Shown one piece after another: positions 35,472-43,783 of a stretch of 64,000 bases of DNA; position 1 is the stretch's first letter; every line of letters starts with the position of its first letter. The stretch is from Gemmatimonadales bacterium (GTDB taxonomy: Bacteria > Gemmatimonadota > Gemmatimonadetes > Longimicrobiales > Gaopeijiaceae). A program made the position numbers and the translations under genes. Location of the stretch: contig CP070829.1 in assembly GCA_020344755.1 (NCBI GenBank), positions 130,454 through 194,453 of the forward strand. The letters run 5' to 3'. The notes below the pieces were generated by a model, which did no database searches, was not told the origin of the DNA, and saw nothing but the letters and a program-made list of their open reading frames with translations.

Positions 35472-35475
35472 CCCG
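35420..35475 (+). repeat. 56-bp direct repeat, upstream copy
   Basis: This copy covers the last 17 codons of the DUF5916 gene, its TAG stop and 4 bp beyond. It matches 36917-36972 at 55 of 56 positions (G35453 versus A36950). The two copies lie 1497 bp apart, a multiple of three. The repeat also carries the GGGAGGG ribosome-binding sequence used by the next gene. Confidence 0.95.
35462..35468 (+). promoter_or_regulatory. Ribosome binding site supporting an ATC start
   Basis: GGGAGGG is separated by exactly 7 nt from the ATC codon at 35476 that begins the NAD-binding protein's conserved N-terminus. It lies inside the DUF5916 coding end and inside the 56-bp repeat. No ATG, GTG or TTG exists in this frame between the preceding in-frame stop (35437-35439) and the GTG at 35560, which is inside the Rossmann fold. 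Confidence 0.55.
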
Positions 35476-36930
35476 ATCCACGTACTGGTTACCGGCGCCA
35501 CCGGCTACATCGGCGGGCGCCTCGTCCCGCGGCTCCTGGCGGCGGGCCACCAGGTCCGGGTGCTGGTCCGGGACGTGGACCGGCTCGCGGACCGTCCCTG
35601 GACCGACCAGGTGGAGAAGGTGGAGGGGAACGTGCTGGATCCCGGCGTGATGCAGCGCGCCCTGCGGGGGATCGACGCGGCGTACTACCTGATCCACTCC
35701 ATGTGCTCAGGGCCCGACTTCGCACGGCGGGACCGGGAAGCGGCGCGGTCCTTCGCCGAGGAGGCCGGGCACCTCAAGCAGGTGATCTATCTGGGGGGGA
35801 TCCTACCGGACGAGACGACGGTGCGGAACTCGAAGCATCTCCGCTCCCGGGCGGAGGTGGGGGAGATCCTCCGGGAGCGACTCCCCACCACCGAGTTCCG
35901 GGCCGGACCCATCATCGGATCCGGGTCCGCCTCCTTCGAGATGGTGCGCTACCTCACGGAAAGGCTCCCGGCCATGGTGGCACCCCGCTGGATCGAGCAC
36001 GAGGTGCAGCCCATCGCGGTGCGGCACGTCCTGGACTACCTGGTGGCGGTCCTGGGCCGGGAGGACGCGGTGGGGGTCATCGACATCGGGGGCGAGGTCC
36101 TGACCTTCAAGGAGATGATGCTCGGGTACGCCCGGGTGCGCGGTCTGCCCCGGGTCATCATTCCCGTCCCCGTGCTGGCACCGGGGCTGGCCGCCCTCTG
36201 GGTCGGGCTCGTCACCCCGATTCCCAACTGCCTGGCGGTTCCCCTGGTGCGGGGGATGGTGCGGCCCGTCGTCGGGGACCTGACCCGGGCCCGAGCGCTC
36301 TTCCCGGAGATCCATCCCATGGGCTACCAGGAGGCCGTGGAGCTGGCGCTGGACCGGACCCGGGAGGAGAGCGTGATGACCCGGTGGAGCGATGCCGTGG
36401 GCCGGGACGAGACCTTCGAGTTCGAGGACCGGGAAGGCCTGGCCCGGGAGGTGCGCACGCGGCTGGTGGACGCCCCGTCAGAGGCGGTCTTCAAGGCCTT
36501 CACCTCTCTGGGCGGGGACCGGGGCTGGCTGGTCTGGAACTGGGCCTGGAAGGCCCGAGGTCTTCTGGACCAGGTGGTGGGCGGGCCCGGGCTGCGCCGC
36601 GGGCGCAGGGACCCGGCCGAGCTGCGGCGGGGCGACGCCGTGGACTTCTGGCGGGTAGAAGAGATCCAGGAGCCCCGGCTCCTCCGGTTGCGGGCGGAGA
36701 TGAAGCTACCCGGGCGGGCCTGGCTCCAGTTCGAGGCGGAGCCGGAGGACGGGAAGACCCGGCTGGTCCAGGCGGCCCTCTTCGCGCCCCGGGGTTTCCT
36801 CGGTTGGCTCTACTGGTACAGCGTCTACCCGTTCCACCGCCTGATCTTCGACCATCTCATCGACGGCGTGGCGGAGCTGGCGCGGGAGATCACCGAGGCG
36901 GAGCAGGGCGACCCCCGGACCGGACCCTGA
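35476..36930 (+). CDS. NAD(P)-binding epimerase-like protein with DUF2867 domain, apparent ATC start
   Basis: 484-aa protein if translation starts at ATC. Residues 1-300 are an atypical short-chain dehydrogenase/NmrA-like domain: HVLVTGATGYIGGRLVPRLL with the GxxGxxG motif at residues 7-13, then DAAYYLIHSM and FRAGPIIGSGSASFEMVRYL. The last 150 residues are DUF2867/SRPBCC-like (EVRTRLVDAPSEAVFKAF, LFAPRGFLGWLYWYSVYPFH). The first standard start (GTG at 35560) would remove the cofactor motif. Its final codons (..RTGP) and stop lie in the downstream copy of the 56-bp repeat, so both gene ends abut the repeat. It may be an inserted or rearranged gene. Function beyond cofactor binding is unknown. 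Confidence 0.78.
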   Translation: MHVLVTGATGYIGGRLVPRLLAAGHQVRVLVRDVDRLADRPWTDQVEKVEGNVLDPGVMQRALRGIDAAYYLIHSMCSGPDFARRDREAARSFAEEAGHLKQVIYLGGILPDETTVRNSKHLRSRAEVGEILRERLPTTEFRAGPIIGSGSASFEMVRYLTERLPAMVAPRWIEHEVQPIAVRHVLDYLVAVLGREDAVGVIDIGGEVLTFKEMMLGYARVRGLPRVIIPVPVLAPGLAALWVGLVTPIPNCLAVPLVRGMVRPVVGDLTRARALFPEIHPMGYQEAVELALDRTREESVMTRWSDAVGRDETFEFEDREGLAREVRTRLVDAPSEAVFKAFTSLGGDRGWLVWNWAWKARGLLDQVVGGPGLRRGRRDPAELRRGDAVDFWRVEEIQEPRLLRLRAEMKLPGRAWLQFEAEPEDGKTRLVQAALFAPRGFLGWLYWYSVYPFHRLIFDHLIDGVAELAREITEAEQGDPRTGP

Positions 36931-36972
36931 TCCTGAAGTTCACGCGGCAATTCAACCTGGGAGGGTAGCCCG
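36917..36972 (+). repeat. 56-bp direct repeat, downstream copy
   Basis: Near-identical copy of 35420-35475. Here it follows the NAD-binding gene, whose TGA stop (36928-36930) is inside the repeat in a different frame. Read in the DUF5916 frame it still encodes the same C-terminal peptide (LILKFTRQFNLGG) and stop, but with no DUF5916 sequence in front of it. Confidence 0.95.
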
Positions 36973-37001
36973 GTCGACTGCAGGGTGGCCGGCCCCTCCG
37001 A

Positions 37002-37289
37002 TCAGGCGAAGCGCCACTCCTTCCAGCGGAGTCCCACGCCCGTCTGCCCCTGGTCCGGTGAGACCCGGGTCACGGACCCCGTTCCGGTCACCCGCCTCAC
37101 CTCGTTGGCCGCCCGGGGGAAGAAGATCTCGACGGGCAGGTCCGCACCCTCGTCGAAGGGCTGATCACACACGGCGTAGAGACCGCTGGAGCTCAGGTTC
37201 CTCGACTCGGCGCGGATGCCGGCCAGGGTGACCACGAGCCGCAACTCGTAGCGGTGGGCACCGCGCCGGTCGGGTTGTTGGGATTCCAT
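37002..37289 (-). CDS. PilZ-domain protein
   Basis: 95-aa stand-alone PilZ domain, a family that often binds cyclic di-GMP. The start RRGAHRYELRLVV corresponds to the RxxxR arm and NLSSSGLYAV to the D/NxSxxG motif, here with Asn in place of the usual Asp. FFPRAANEVRRVTGTGSVTRV and GVGLRW complete the barrel. Cytoplasmic. The Asn substitution is tolerated in some family members but leaves nucleotide binding uncertain. It is convergent with the repeat-flanked gene and 103 bp downstream of the M14 pair on the same strand. Confidence 0.85.
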   Translation of the reverse strand: MESQQPDRRGAHRYELRLVVTLAGIRAESRNLSSSGLYAVCDQPFDEGADLPVEIFFPRAANEVRRVTGTGSVTRVSPDQGQTGVGLRWKEWRFA

Positions 37290-37392
37290 GGGGTGTGGGT
37301 AACCTCGTGGGGTGCAGGATTCGCACGATACGAGCAGCCACCGGACCTGTCCAGCGCTTTCTTCCCCCGCCGGGATCCTCCCCGCCCGGTTC

Positions 37393-39165
37393 CTAACGCA
37401 GTCGCACCGTGGTGCTTACCGTCCCGCCCTTCTGCGAGTCGTATTCCACCGTAAGCGAGCCGGAGCCCCGCACCAGATATTCGATCACGCGGGTCGTCCT
37501 TCCCGGCGCGCCACTCCGAATCAGGATGCGGTCCAGCTCCGCCTGGTCGATCCGCTGGGTGGGCCCTGGCCGGTGCACGTCGTCCACCCAGCCGGCGGTG
37601 ATGATCTCCACGTTTCCTTCCACCGAGAGGATGTCGGGGCGGACGATCCGGTTCTCGCGGGCTCGGGCGGTGACGGTGGGGATGAGGCGCTCGTTGCGGA
37701 TCGGGACACGCACCCGCCACACGTCGCCACCGACCCGTTCCACCGATGCCTCACCCATGGTCATGAGGGGCATCTGGTCGGCGTGGTAGAGGGTGAAAGC
37801 CATGTTTCGGTGAAAGAGCTCTATGCTGAGGAAGCGGGGGTTCACCCGCCCGCTGAGCTTCTTCCACCCTCCCATCTCCACCGCCCCGTAGACCGGATGG
37901 TCGAAGGGCGCCCATTCCACGTACTGGTCCCCGAACTCCAGGAAGTCGTCGAAGAAGAAACGGGAACGCTGCCCGGAGATGGGGGAGTCCGGATCCTGCT
38001 GCTGCTCCTGGAGGAGGGGGGAGTTGAAGTACTGACCCCCGTTCCACAGCTCGTTGGAGAAGGAGACGACCCCCAGGCCGTCGTTGGTCCAGTCGATGGA
38101 CCCCCCGTGCACCGTGTAGAGCCCCTGCCAGATCACGTAGTAGTTGTAGTACGGCAGGATCCGCTCCCCGTTCTCCCCCAGCTCGTCGTACACCCGGATG
38201 TCCGCCGCCGGGTAGTCGCCGTACCAGGCCATCCCCGGGCCTCGCAGGATCATCCCGCCGGTGTTATGGAAGGACTGGAAGCCGGCGATGTTCGGCCGGG
38301 TCATCATGAAGTCGTTGATGGCCCGGGCTTCCGGCAGCTGGAACGGATAGTCCATGGAGCCGCCCTGGATGTAGTTCGGCTGCCAGTCGGAGCCGTAGTT
38401 CCGATTGGGATCGTAGCCCCCCACCGGATCCTCGTTTACGCGCCCGTCCCCGTCGTTGTCCAGTCCTTCGGACCCGAGGAGGACCCAGTCGCCGACCTCA
38501 CCCGGGGGAACCGGCTCCATGATGCGCGGATCGTCGTGGCTGATCCGGAAGTCCCCCTCTCCGGGGACGTACTTCCGGATCTGCTCGATGACCCCGTTCC
38601 CGTTCAGGTCGTCGGGTCCGTCCTCGTCGAAGAGCCCGTCCCCGTCGGAGTCCACGGGGACGTGACCGGTGCGGGCGCCGGAGCCTGTCCCGTCCAGGAA
38701 GTAGTCCCGGCCGTCGGGATTCACGCTGGGGAGGAGATAGAAGACCCGCTCGTCCACCATTCGCCGGACGTCGGGGATCCGGTCGTAGTTCTCCATGAGG
38801 TACCAGATGGTGTAGAGCACGACCTCGGCCCCCTGGATCTCGTTCCCGTGGACGTTGGCCTCGATGAACATCCCCGCCTTCTCCAGCTCGCTTCCGGTGG
38901 CGGGGTTGTTGATGGTCATGAGCCACATCTCCCGACCCCCGTAGCTCTGCCCCAGCGACTGAAGGGAGAGGAATTCGGGCCAGGTCTCCGCCATGAGCTG
39001 CATCCGCTCGCCGATCTCGTCGTGATCCAGCCATCGGTCCCAGGTGAGGGGCAGGGTGTGCTCCGGGTCGGAGCCCCGCTCCTGCTGGGCCGCCGCCGGG
39101 GCGAGGGCCGGACCCGCCAGCGTCAGGATCGTCACGACGGCCAGTGTGGTGATGTTCTGCTTCAT
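37393..39165 (-). CDS. Secreted M14-family zinc carboxypeptidase
   Basis: 590-aa exported M14 peptidase. The signal peptide is TTLAVVTILTLAGPALAPAAAQ. The zinc motif ANVHGNEIQGAE is intact, followed by DPNRNYGSDW for substrate binding, FQSFHNTGGM with the third ligand His, and SFSNELW with the catalytic Glu. Two Asp-rich stretches, VDSDGDGLFDEDGPDDLNGN and GLDNDGDGRVNEDP, look like calcium-binding DxDxDG repeats inserted in the catalytic domain. The C-terminal 150 residues are an extra beta-type domain. Its ATG overlaps the stop of the upstream M14-like gene, so the two are co-translated. Confidence 0.9.
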   Translation of the reverse strand: MKQNITTLAVVTILTLAGPALAPAAAQQERGSDPEHTLPLTWDRWLDHDEIGERMQLMAETWPEFLSLQSLGQSYGGREMWLMTINNPATGSELEKAGMFIEANVHGNEIQGAEVVLYTIWYLMENYDRIPDVRRMVDERVFYLLPSVNPDGRDYFLDGTGSGARTGHVPVDSDGDGLFDEDGPDDLNGNGVIEQIRKYVPGEGDFRISHDDPRIMEPVPPGEVGDWVLLGSEGLDNDGDGRVNEDPVGGYDPNRNYGSDWQPNYIQGGSMDYPFQLPEARAINDFMMTRPNIAGFQSFHNTGGMILRGPGMAWYGDYPAADIRVYDELGENGERILPYYNYYVIWQGLYTVHGGSIDWTNDGLGVVSFSNELWNGGQYFNSPLLQEQQQDPDSPISGQRSRFFFDDFLEFGDQYVEWAPFDHPVYGAVEMGGWKKLSGRVNPRFLSIELFHRNMAFTLYHADQMPLMTMGEASVERVGGDVWRVRVPIRNERLIPTVTARARENRIVRPDILSVEGNVEIITAGWVDDVHRPGPTQRIDQAELDRILIRSGAPGRTTRVIEYLVRGSGSLTVEYDSQKGGTVSTTVRLR

Positions 39166-41027
39166 CGGTCACCTCCCAGGCGAACGGTGACGGTGTCGTG
39201 GCCGCCCTTCTCACTCCGGAGCCGGATTTCCACACGGTCCCCGGCGCTTCCCCGGATCACCCAGGCGAAGGAATGGCGTGTCCCGGAGCCTTCCAGGCGT
39301 TGGACGGTGGCGGACTTGTCGTCCCCGGTGATGATGTCCTCCGGGTCCACCTGGATCTGGACCAGGACCGGATCCACCGCTCGGGCCACCACCCCATGCT
39401 GGAGCGCGGACGGGAAGTATCCGGCGTTCTCGATGGTGGCCTCCACCGTGAATACGCCGCCGCCGTGGGCGGTGACGTCGGTCTCTACGATCCGGATGCG
39501 GGGAAGCATCCCGCCCAGGCGGGCGAGGAACCGCCCCTGGCCCTCTCCCAAGGTGGCGAGCATCTCCGGTGCGGGGTTCGTCGTCACGTACGGGAGGAAG
39601 CCCCCGATCTCCACCTCACCCAGAGTCGGATGGGGGTACGGAGTCCAGTCCAGGAAGGCCTCCACCCCCGATGCCTCCAGGCCCTCGAGGAGCTGGAGAT
39701 CCAGGGGACCGCTTCCGCTCCCGCGACCTCCTCGGGCACCCGCGGCAGCTCGGGCCTGCCCTGCCTCGCCCTCCTCGGCTGGTGCGGAGGGCATGCCCCA
39801 TCCGGTGGTGGAGAACGAGGGGACGCCGAACTGGAAGTACCCGTAGTCGAAGAACGCGCCCTGGGGTGCCCGGTGGATCCCCACCGACTCGATTCCCGTG
39901 ACCTCCCGATAGGCTTCCGACACGGTGGCGAAATAGTCCACGTCGTTCCGGTGCACGGTGGTGGATGGCCGGCGCCCGGCATTGGGGTCGTTGTCCCGGC
40001 CTGGTTGGGCGCCGCGCAGGCGCGGTCCGCCCCCGAAGAATCCGAAGCCCCCACCGCCTCCGCTGCGGAAGACGCCCACGTCGTGGATACCCTCCAGGGA
40101 GGCCGCGGCGAAGGCCGGGAGATCCAGCGCCCGAGCCTCCGAGAGCGCGCCTCGGGCATCCGGCGGGGTCACCAGGTTGTCCGTGTGCCCGTAGGTGACG
40201 ATGGCGGCGATGTTCCCGTGGGCGATGACGAAGTCCATGAGGGCCCGGCTCTCGGGCTCGCTCACCATGTGTACCCCTGCGTCCGCCTCCCAATAGGGGT
40301 AGGCGTGCTGGAAGTTACGGTTCAGGTCCACGCCACCGGGGGGATCCTCGTTGTAGAAGCCGTCCCCATCGTCGTCCCGGCCTTCCCAGTACAGGGTGTA
40401 GCTCCCCGTCTCCCCTGCTGCCGCGTCGGCCCGCTTCATCAGCCGCGGGGCATCCGGATGGACCATGAAGGCGCCGGCGGGGTCCCGGACCCGCATGAGT
40501 GTGATGGCACCGTCGCCGTTCAGGTCGTCGGGACCGTCCTCGTCGGTCCGACCGTCGTTGTCGTCGTCCACGGGGCGAGCGTTCGCGGTACGGTCCCAGC
40601 GTGTGGCGGCGAAGAAGGCCTCCGCGCCGTCGGTGTTGAGGCGCGGGACCACGTACACCACGCTCTCCGCCAGGAGGCGGGTCACCTCCTCGTCCTGGCC
40701 ATCCTGCGCCAGGAGGTACCGGATCGCTTCCACCGCCAGGGTGCTCCCCAGCAGGTGGTCCCCTTCCAGGTTGCCCACCACCAGGAGGCCGGGCCGGCTC
40801 TCCAGCGGCGCGCCACCCGGAGCGGCCACCGTGACCATCCAGATCTCCCGGCCCTCCATCGAGGACCCGATCTCGGTGAGGGTGGCCCGGTCGGAGGCGT
40901 TCGCCAGCGACCGGAGCTGGTCTCCCAGCTCGTCGTGGGACCAGTAGGACTGGGCGCCCGCCTGCGCGGGGGCGGCAGCCAGGATGAGGGTCAGGGCCAA
41001 AGGCCTCAGGGACCTTCCTCTCTGCAC
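39162..41027 (-). CDS. M14-family-like protein with altered catalytic residues
   Basis: 621-aa exported paralogue of the downstream M14 gene with the same order of segments: signal peptide (LALTLILAAAPAQAGAQ), VDDDNDGRTDEDGPDDLNGD and RDDDGDGFYNEDP calcium-type motifs, DLNRNFQHAY, and a closing beta-domain. The zinc motif HxxE reads EGDH (NLEGDHLLGS), a His/Glu swap, and the catalytic Glu region SFSNELW is SFSTTGW. It may be inactive, or use different chemistry. The GTG start at 41027 has AAGGAG 6 nt upstream. It overlaps the active M14 gene by 4 bp, suggesting a complex or chaperone-like pairing. Confidence 0.85.
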   Translation of the reverse strand: MQRGRSLRPLALTLILAAAPAQAGAQSYWSHDELGDQLRSLANASDRATLTEIGSSMEGREIWMVTVAAPGGAPLESRPGLLVVGNLEGDHLLGSTLAVEAIRYLLAQDGQDEEVTRLLAESVVYVVPRLNTDGAEAFFAATRWDRTANARPVDDDNDGRTDEDGPDDLNGDGAITLMRVRDPAGAFMVHPDAPRLMKRADAAAGETGSYTLYWEGRDDDGDGFYNEDPPGGVDLNRNFQHAYPYWEADAGVHMVSEPESRALMDFVIAHGNIAAIVTYGHTDNLVTPPDARGALSEARALDLPAFAAASLEGIHDVGVFRSGGGGGFGFFGGGPRLRGAQPGRDNDPNAGRRPSTTVHRNDVDYFATVSEAYREVTGIESVGIHRAPQGAFFDYGYFQFGVPSFSTTGWGMPSAPAEEGEAGQARAAAGARGGRGSGSGPLDLQLLEGLEASGVEAFLDWTPYPHPTLGEVEIGGFLPYVTTNPAPEMLATLGEGQGRFLARLGGMLPRIRIVETDVTAHGGGVFTVEATIENAGYFPSALQHGVVARAVDPVLVQIQVDPEDIITGDDKSATVQRLEGSGTRHSFAWVIRGSAGDRVEIRLRSEKGGHDTVTVRLGGDR

Positions 41028-41054
41028 GATCCACTCCTTGTCGCGAGACCGGTC

Positions 41055-41075
41055 TTCCCGGCGCCGTGCCGGGAA
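41055..41075. terminator. Hairpin between kinase and M14-like genes
   Basis: TTCCCGGC (41055-41062) pairs perfectly with GCCGGGAA (41068-41075) around a 5-nt loop, in the 149-bp gap between two minus-strand genes. It may end the kinase transcript before the M14 operon. No T-run is present. Confidence 0.4.
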
Positions 41076-41176
41076 CGACGACCTTCCGGGCCGTTCAAGC
41101 AGAGGACCCGGGAGGAACTGATCCTGTTGGGAACCGGGCGAACCCCGGCCGCCGGAGGAGCGGGCCCGCCGTCTTC

Positions 41177-43633
41177 TCAGGCGCTTCCCGGTCGCTGAAC
41201 CGGACCTGTCCAGGCGGTCTCGACCCGGCCCCAGAGCGTCGTTCGCATCTGGTCCACACGAGTCTGAAAGCCCGGCGCGTCTCGGACGGGATCGAACAGG
41301 TCCGACTCCAGCACCCGGAGCTCCACCCCCGTGGGGGAGTGTTCGTAGGCCACCTCGATCCACCGAAGCGCCTCGTCCGCGTCGCCGGAGTATCCGTGGA
41401 ATACCGCCAGATCCTCCGCCAACAGGACGGGAGTGAACTCCTGGGAGGACATGGAGGGGTAGTCGCGCACCAGCGAGTCCACGAGGCGTCGGGCTTCGTC
41501 ACGGGCTCCCGATGCCCAGAGGCAAAGGGCCCGGGTGCCCTCGTGGGGTCCGAGCTCCATCTGCAGGCAGTCCTCGGGGCGACCCAGGAGCACCAGGCTT
41601 CTCGCCTTGAGGACGCGGGGCAGCATGAGTTCCGGCTCCAGCTCCAGCGCGATATCCGAGTAGGTCACCGCCTCCTCGTGGCGGCCCACGTGGAACGCCT
41701 GGTACGCCACCGCGATCTGGCGGCCGGAGTGGAGGGGATCCAGCTCGGCCCCTCGCAACACTTCCTCGTACGCCCTCTCCAGGTCTCCCTGGAGGGTGTG
41801 CACCCGGGCGGACCAGCTGGGGACCGCGGGGTTGTTCGGTTCCAGGTTTCGCGCCCGCTCGATGTCGATGGCCGCCAACTCGGCGGGAGAGGCCGCCAGC
41901 GAGCGGATATAGCTCCGGGCCGCATAGCCCTCGGCGACCTGTGGGCTCGCCTCGATCCCGCGGGTGGCCAGGGCGTGGGCCAGTCCTGCTGCCGTGTATT
42001 CGTCCACCCCCACCTCGTACCGGTAGGTGAGGGCCAGGGCGTAGGCCTGGGAAAGCTTGGCGTAGGCCGGTCCGTAGGAGGGGTCCTTCTCGATGGCGCT
42101 CCAGTACGAGTCGATGGCGCGACGGACCTCCCGGGGAGTGCGTCGCCCGAGGAACTCGTTCCCGATCTGGTAGTCCCGGTACCCGGGACCCGGTGTGGCC
42201 CGAGCCCGCAGGGCGATGGCCTCGTCCGCGCCCACCAGCTGGGTGAAGTCCTGGGCCACCTGTTGGGCGATACGGGGTTGCTCGTCGAACCAGTCGCCGA
42301 GGCGGAGGTCCCGTCGAAGACCCGGCCGCTGCCGCTCGTCCTCCCCCACGTACCCGATCCCGATCCCCACCCGATCACCCTGGAGCACCAGGTTGACCTG
42401 GATCAGGTGCTCCACGTCCAGCGAGTCCAGAATCTCGCTGGCGGAGAGTTGGGCGTCTGCCAGCACCCTCGACGAGTAGTACGACCTCACGTCCAACCAG
42501 GGGACCGCGGCCAGGGTGCTGGTGATCTCGCTGGCCAGGGCGTCCCCGATCACCTCCGCTTCCACGGCGGCGTCCGAACCCACCACCTGGCCCTCCGGGG
42601 AGAGGACGGCGACGGAGGTGAGGTACCCGTCGTTGGCCTCGAGCGGGGGAGGCGGTTCCCCCGGGGGTAGCAGGATCACGACCGCGGCCACCACCACGGC
42701 GAGGACGGCGAGCCCCACCTGCAGCCGTCGCCGCCGGCCCCGGTGCGGCGCGCGGGGGTGGGATCCGGTTCGCGGAAGCCCACCCACCCCGTGGGTTGCC
42801 TGAATGGCGGCACCCAGGTCCTGCGCGAAGTCGGCGGTGGTCGGATACCGGTCGCGGGGGAGCTTCTGAAGCGCCCGGTTCACGACGGCCTCGATCTCCT
42901 CCGGGATGACCGAGCGGAGCGCCCGCATGGAAGGAACGGTCCCGGAAAGGTGGCGCGCCAGCGTGGACTGGGGCGTCCGCCCCTGGAAGGGGGGCTCGCC
43001 GGTGAGCATCTCGAAGAGGACACACGCCAGGGCATACTGATCCGCGGGGGTGTCGACGGTGTCCGAGCCCGAGGCCTGCTCCGGGGCCATGTACTCCACC
43101 GTTCCCAGCGTGTGACCCTCGTCAGTGATCCGGTCCGCCGCCTCACCCAACGCCCGCGCGATCCCGAAATCCGCCACCAGTGCGTGACCGTCCCGGAAGT
43201 GGATGTTGTCGGGCTTCACGTCCCGGTGGACCACGCCCTGCTCGTGCGCATAGTGGAGCGCCCGGGCCACCTCGAGGGTGATCCTCACCGCCTCCTCCAC
43301 CGAGAGCGGCCCCTCCTTGCGGATGCGGTCCGCGAGGGTGTCACCCTGGATGAAGGGCATCGCGTAGTAGAGGGAATCGCCCACCTCTCCCGCGGCGAAG
43401 ATGGGGACGATGTGGGGATGGGAGAGCTTGGAGGTGACGTTCACCTCCTGGAGGAACCGGCTCCGCCCACCCTCGCTGAGCCGCGTGTCCATGATCTTGA
43501 GGGCGACGAGCCGCTCCGGGTGCTTCTCCCGGGCGAGGTAGACCCGGGACATTCCTCCCTGCGCGATCTCACGCTGGGCCTCGTACCGCTCGGGGAGCAG
43601 GCCCTGGAGTTCCTGGAGGGAGTATTGGGTCAT
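41177..43633 (-). CDS. PknB-type Ser/Thr protein kinase with extracytoplasmic TPR region
   Basis: 818-aa transmembrane kinase. The cytoplasmic kinase domain (about 1-285) is complete: glycine loop IAQGGMSRVYLA, Lys46, catalytic HRDVKPDN (Asp138), DFG (Asp155) and MAPEQASGSD. A membrane helix (LQVGLAVLAVVVAAVVILL) follows at about 304-323. The rest is extracytoplasmic: first a stretch resembling the FlgO/TolB-type N-terminal fold (TSVAVLSPEGQV..GDALASEIT), then TPR-like repeats to the end. The ATG at 43633 is preferred to an in-frame GTG at 43645. Ligand and targets are unknown. Confidence 0.88.
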   Translation of the reverse strand: MTQYSLQELQGLLPERYEAQREIAQGGMSRVYLAREKHPERLVALKIMDTRLSEGGRSRFLQEVNVTSKLSHPHIVPIFAAGEVGDSLYYAMPFIQGDTLADRIRKEGPLSVEEAVRITLEVARALHYAHEQGVVHRDVKPDNIHFRDGHALVADFGIARALGEAADRITDEGHTLGTVEYMAPEQASGSDTVDTPADQYALACVLFEMLTGEPPFQGRTPQSTLARHLSGTVPSMRALRSVIPEEIEAVVNRALQKLPRDRYPTTADFAQDLGAAIQATHGVGGLPRTGSHPRAPHRGRRRRLQVGLAVLAVVVAAVVILLPPGEPPPPLEANDGYLTSVAVLSPEGQVVGSDAAVEAEVIGDALASEITSTLAAVPWLDVRSYYSSRVLADAQLSASEILDSLDVEHLIQVNLVLQGDRVGIGIGYVGEDERQRPGLRRDLRLGDWFDEQPRIAQQVAQDFTQLVGADEAIALRARATPGPGYRDYQIGNEFLGRRTPREVRRAIDSYWSAIEKDPSYGPAYAKLSQAYALALTYRYEVGVDEYTAAGLAHALATRGIEASPQVAEGYAARSYIRSLAASPAELAAIDIERARNLEPNNPAVPSWSARVHTLQGDLERAYEEVLRGAELDPLHSGRQIAVAYQAFHVGRHEEAVTYSDIALELEPELMLPRVLKARSLVLLGRPEDCLQMELGPHEGTRALCLWASGARDEARRLVDSLVRDYPSMSSQEFTPVLLAEDLAVFHGYSGDADEALRWIEVAYEHSPTGVELRVLESDLFDPVRDAPGFQTRVDQMRTTLWGRVETAWTGPVQRPGSA

Positions 43634-43783
43634 GGCGAGAACCACGTCATCAGTGGGGGCTCGAAGCGCCCCGACGGGGGAGGGACCTCGTACCCGATTG
43701 GTGCAGCATACGCCGGCGGATAGCCTGGCGCGAGAGTCCTAACCCCTGGGTCGCGCCCCCGGTGCGGTACCTCGGAGCGGGAT

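Noticed and set aside
35703-36968. Open frame ending in the DUF5916 C-terminal peptide, as if a second DUF5916 gene ended there
   Set aside because: Only the last 17 codons match DUF5916, owing to the 56-bp repeat. The rest is a shifted frame of the NAD-binding gene and is not protein-like.
35420-36972. The repeat-bounded segment as a complete integrative element or prophage remnant
   Set aside because: No integrase, recombinase, tRNA target or other mobility gene lies between or near the repeats. Only a bounded-gene interpretation is supported.
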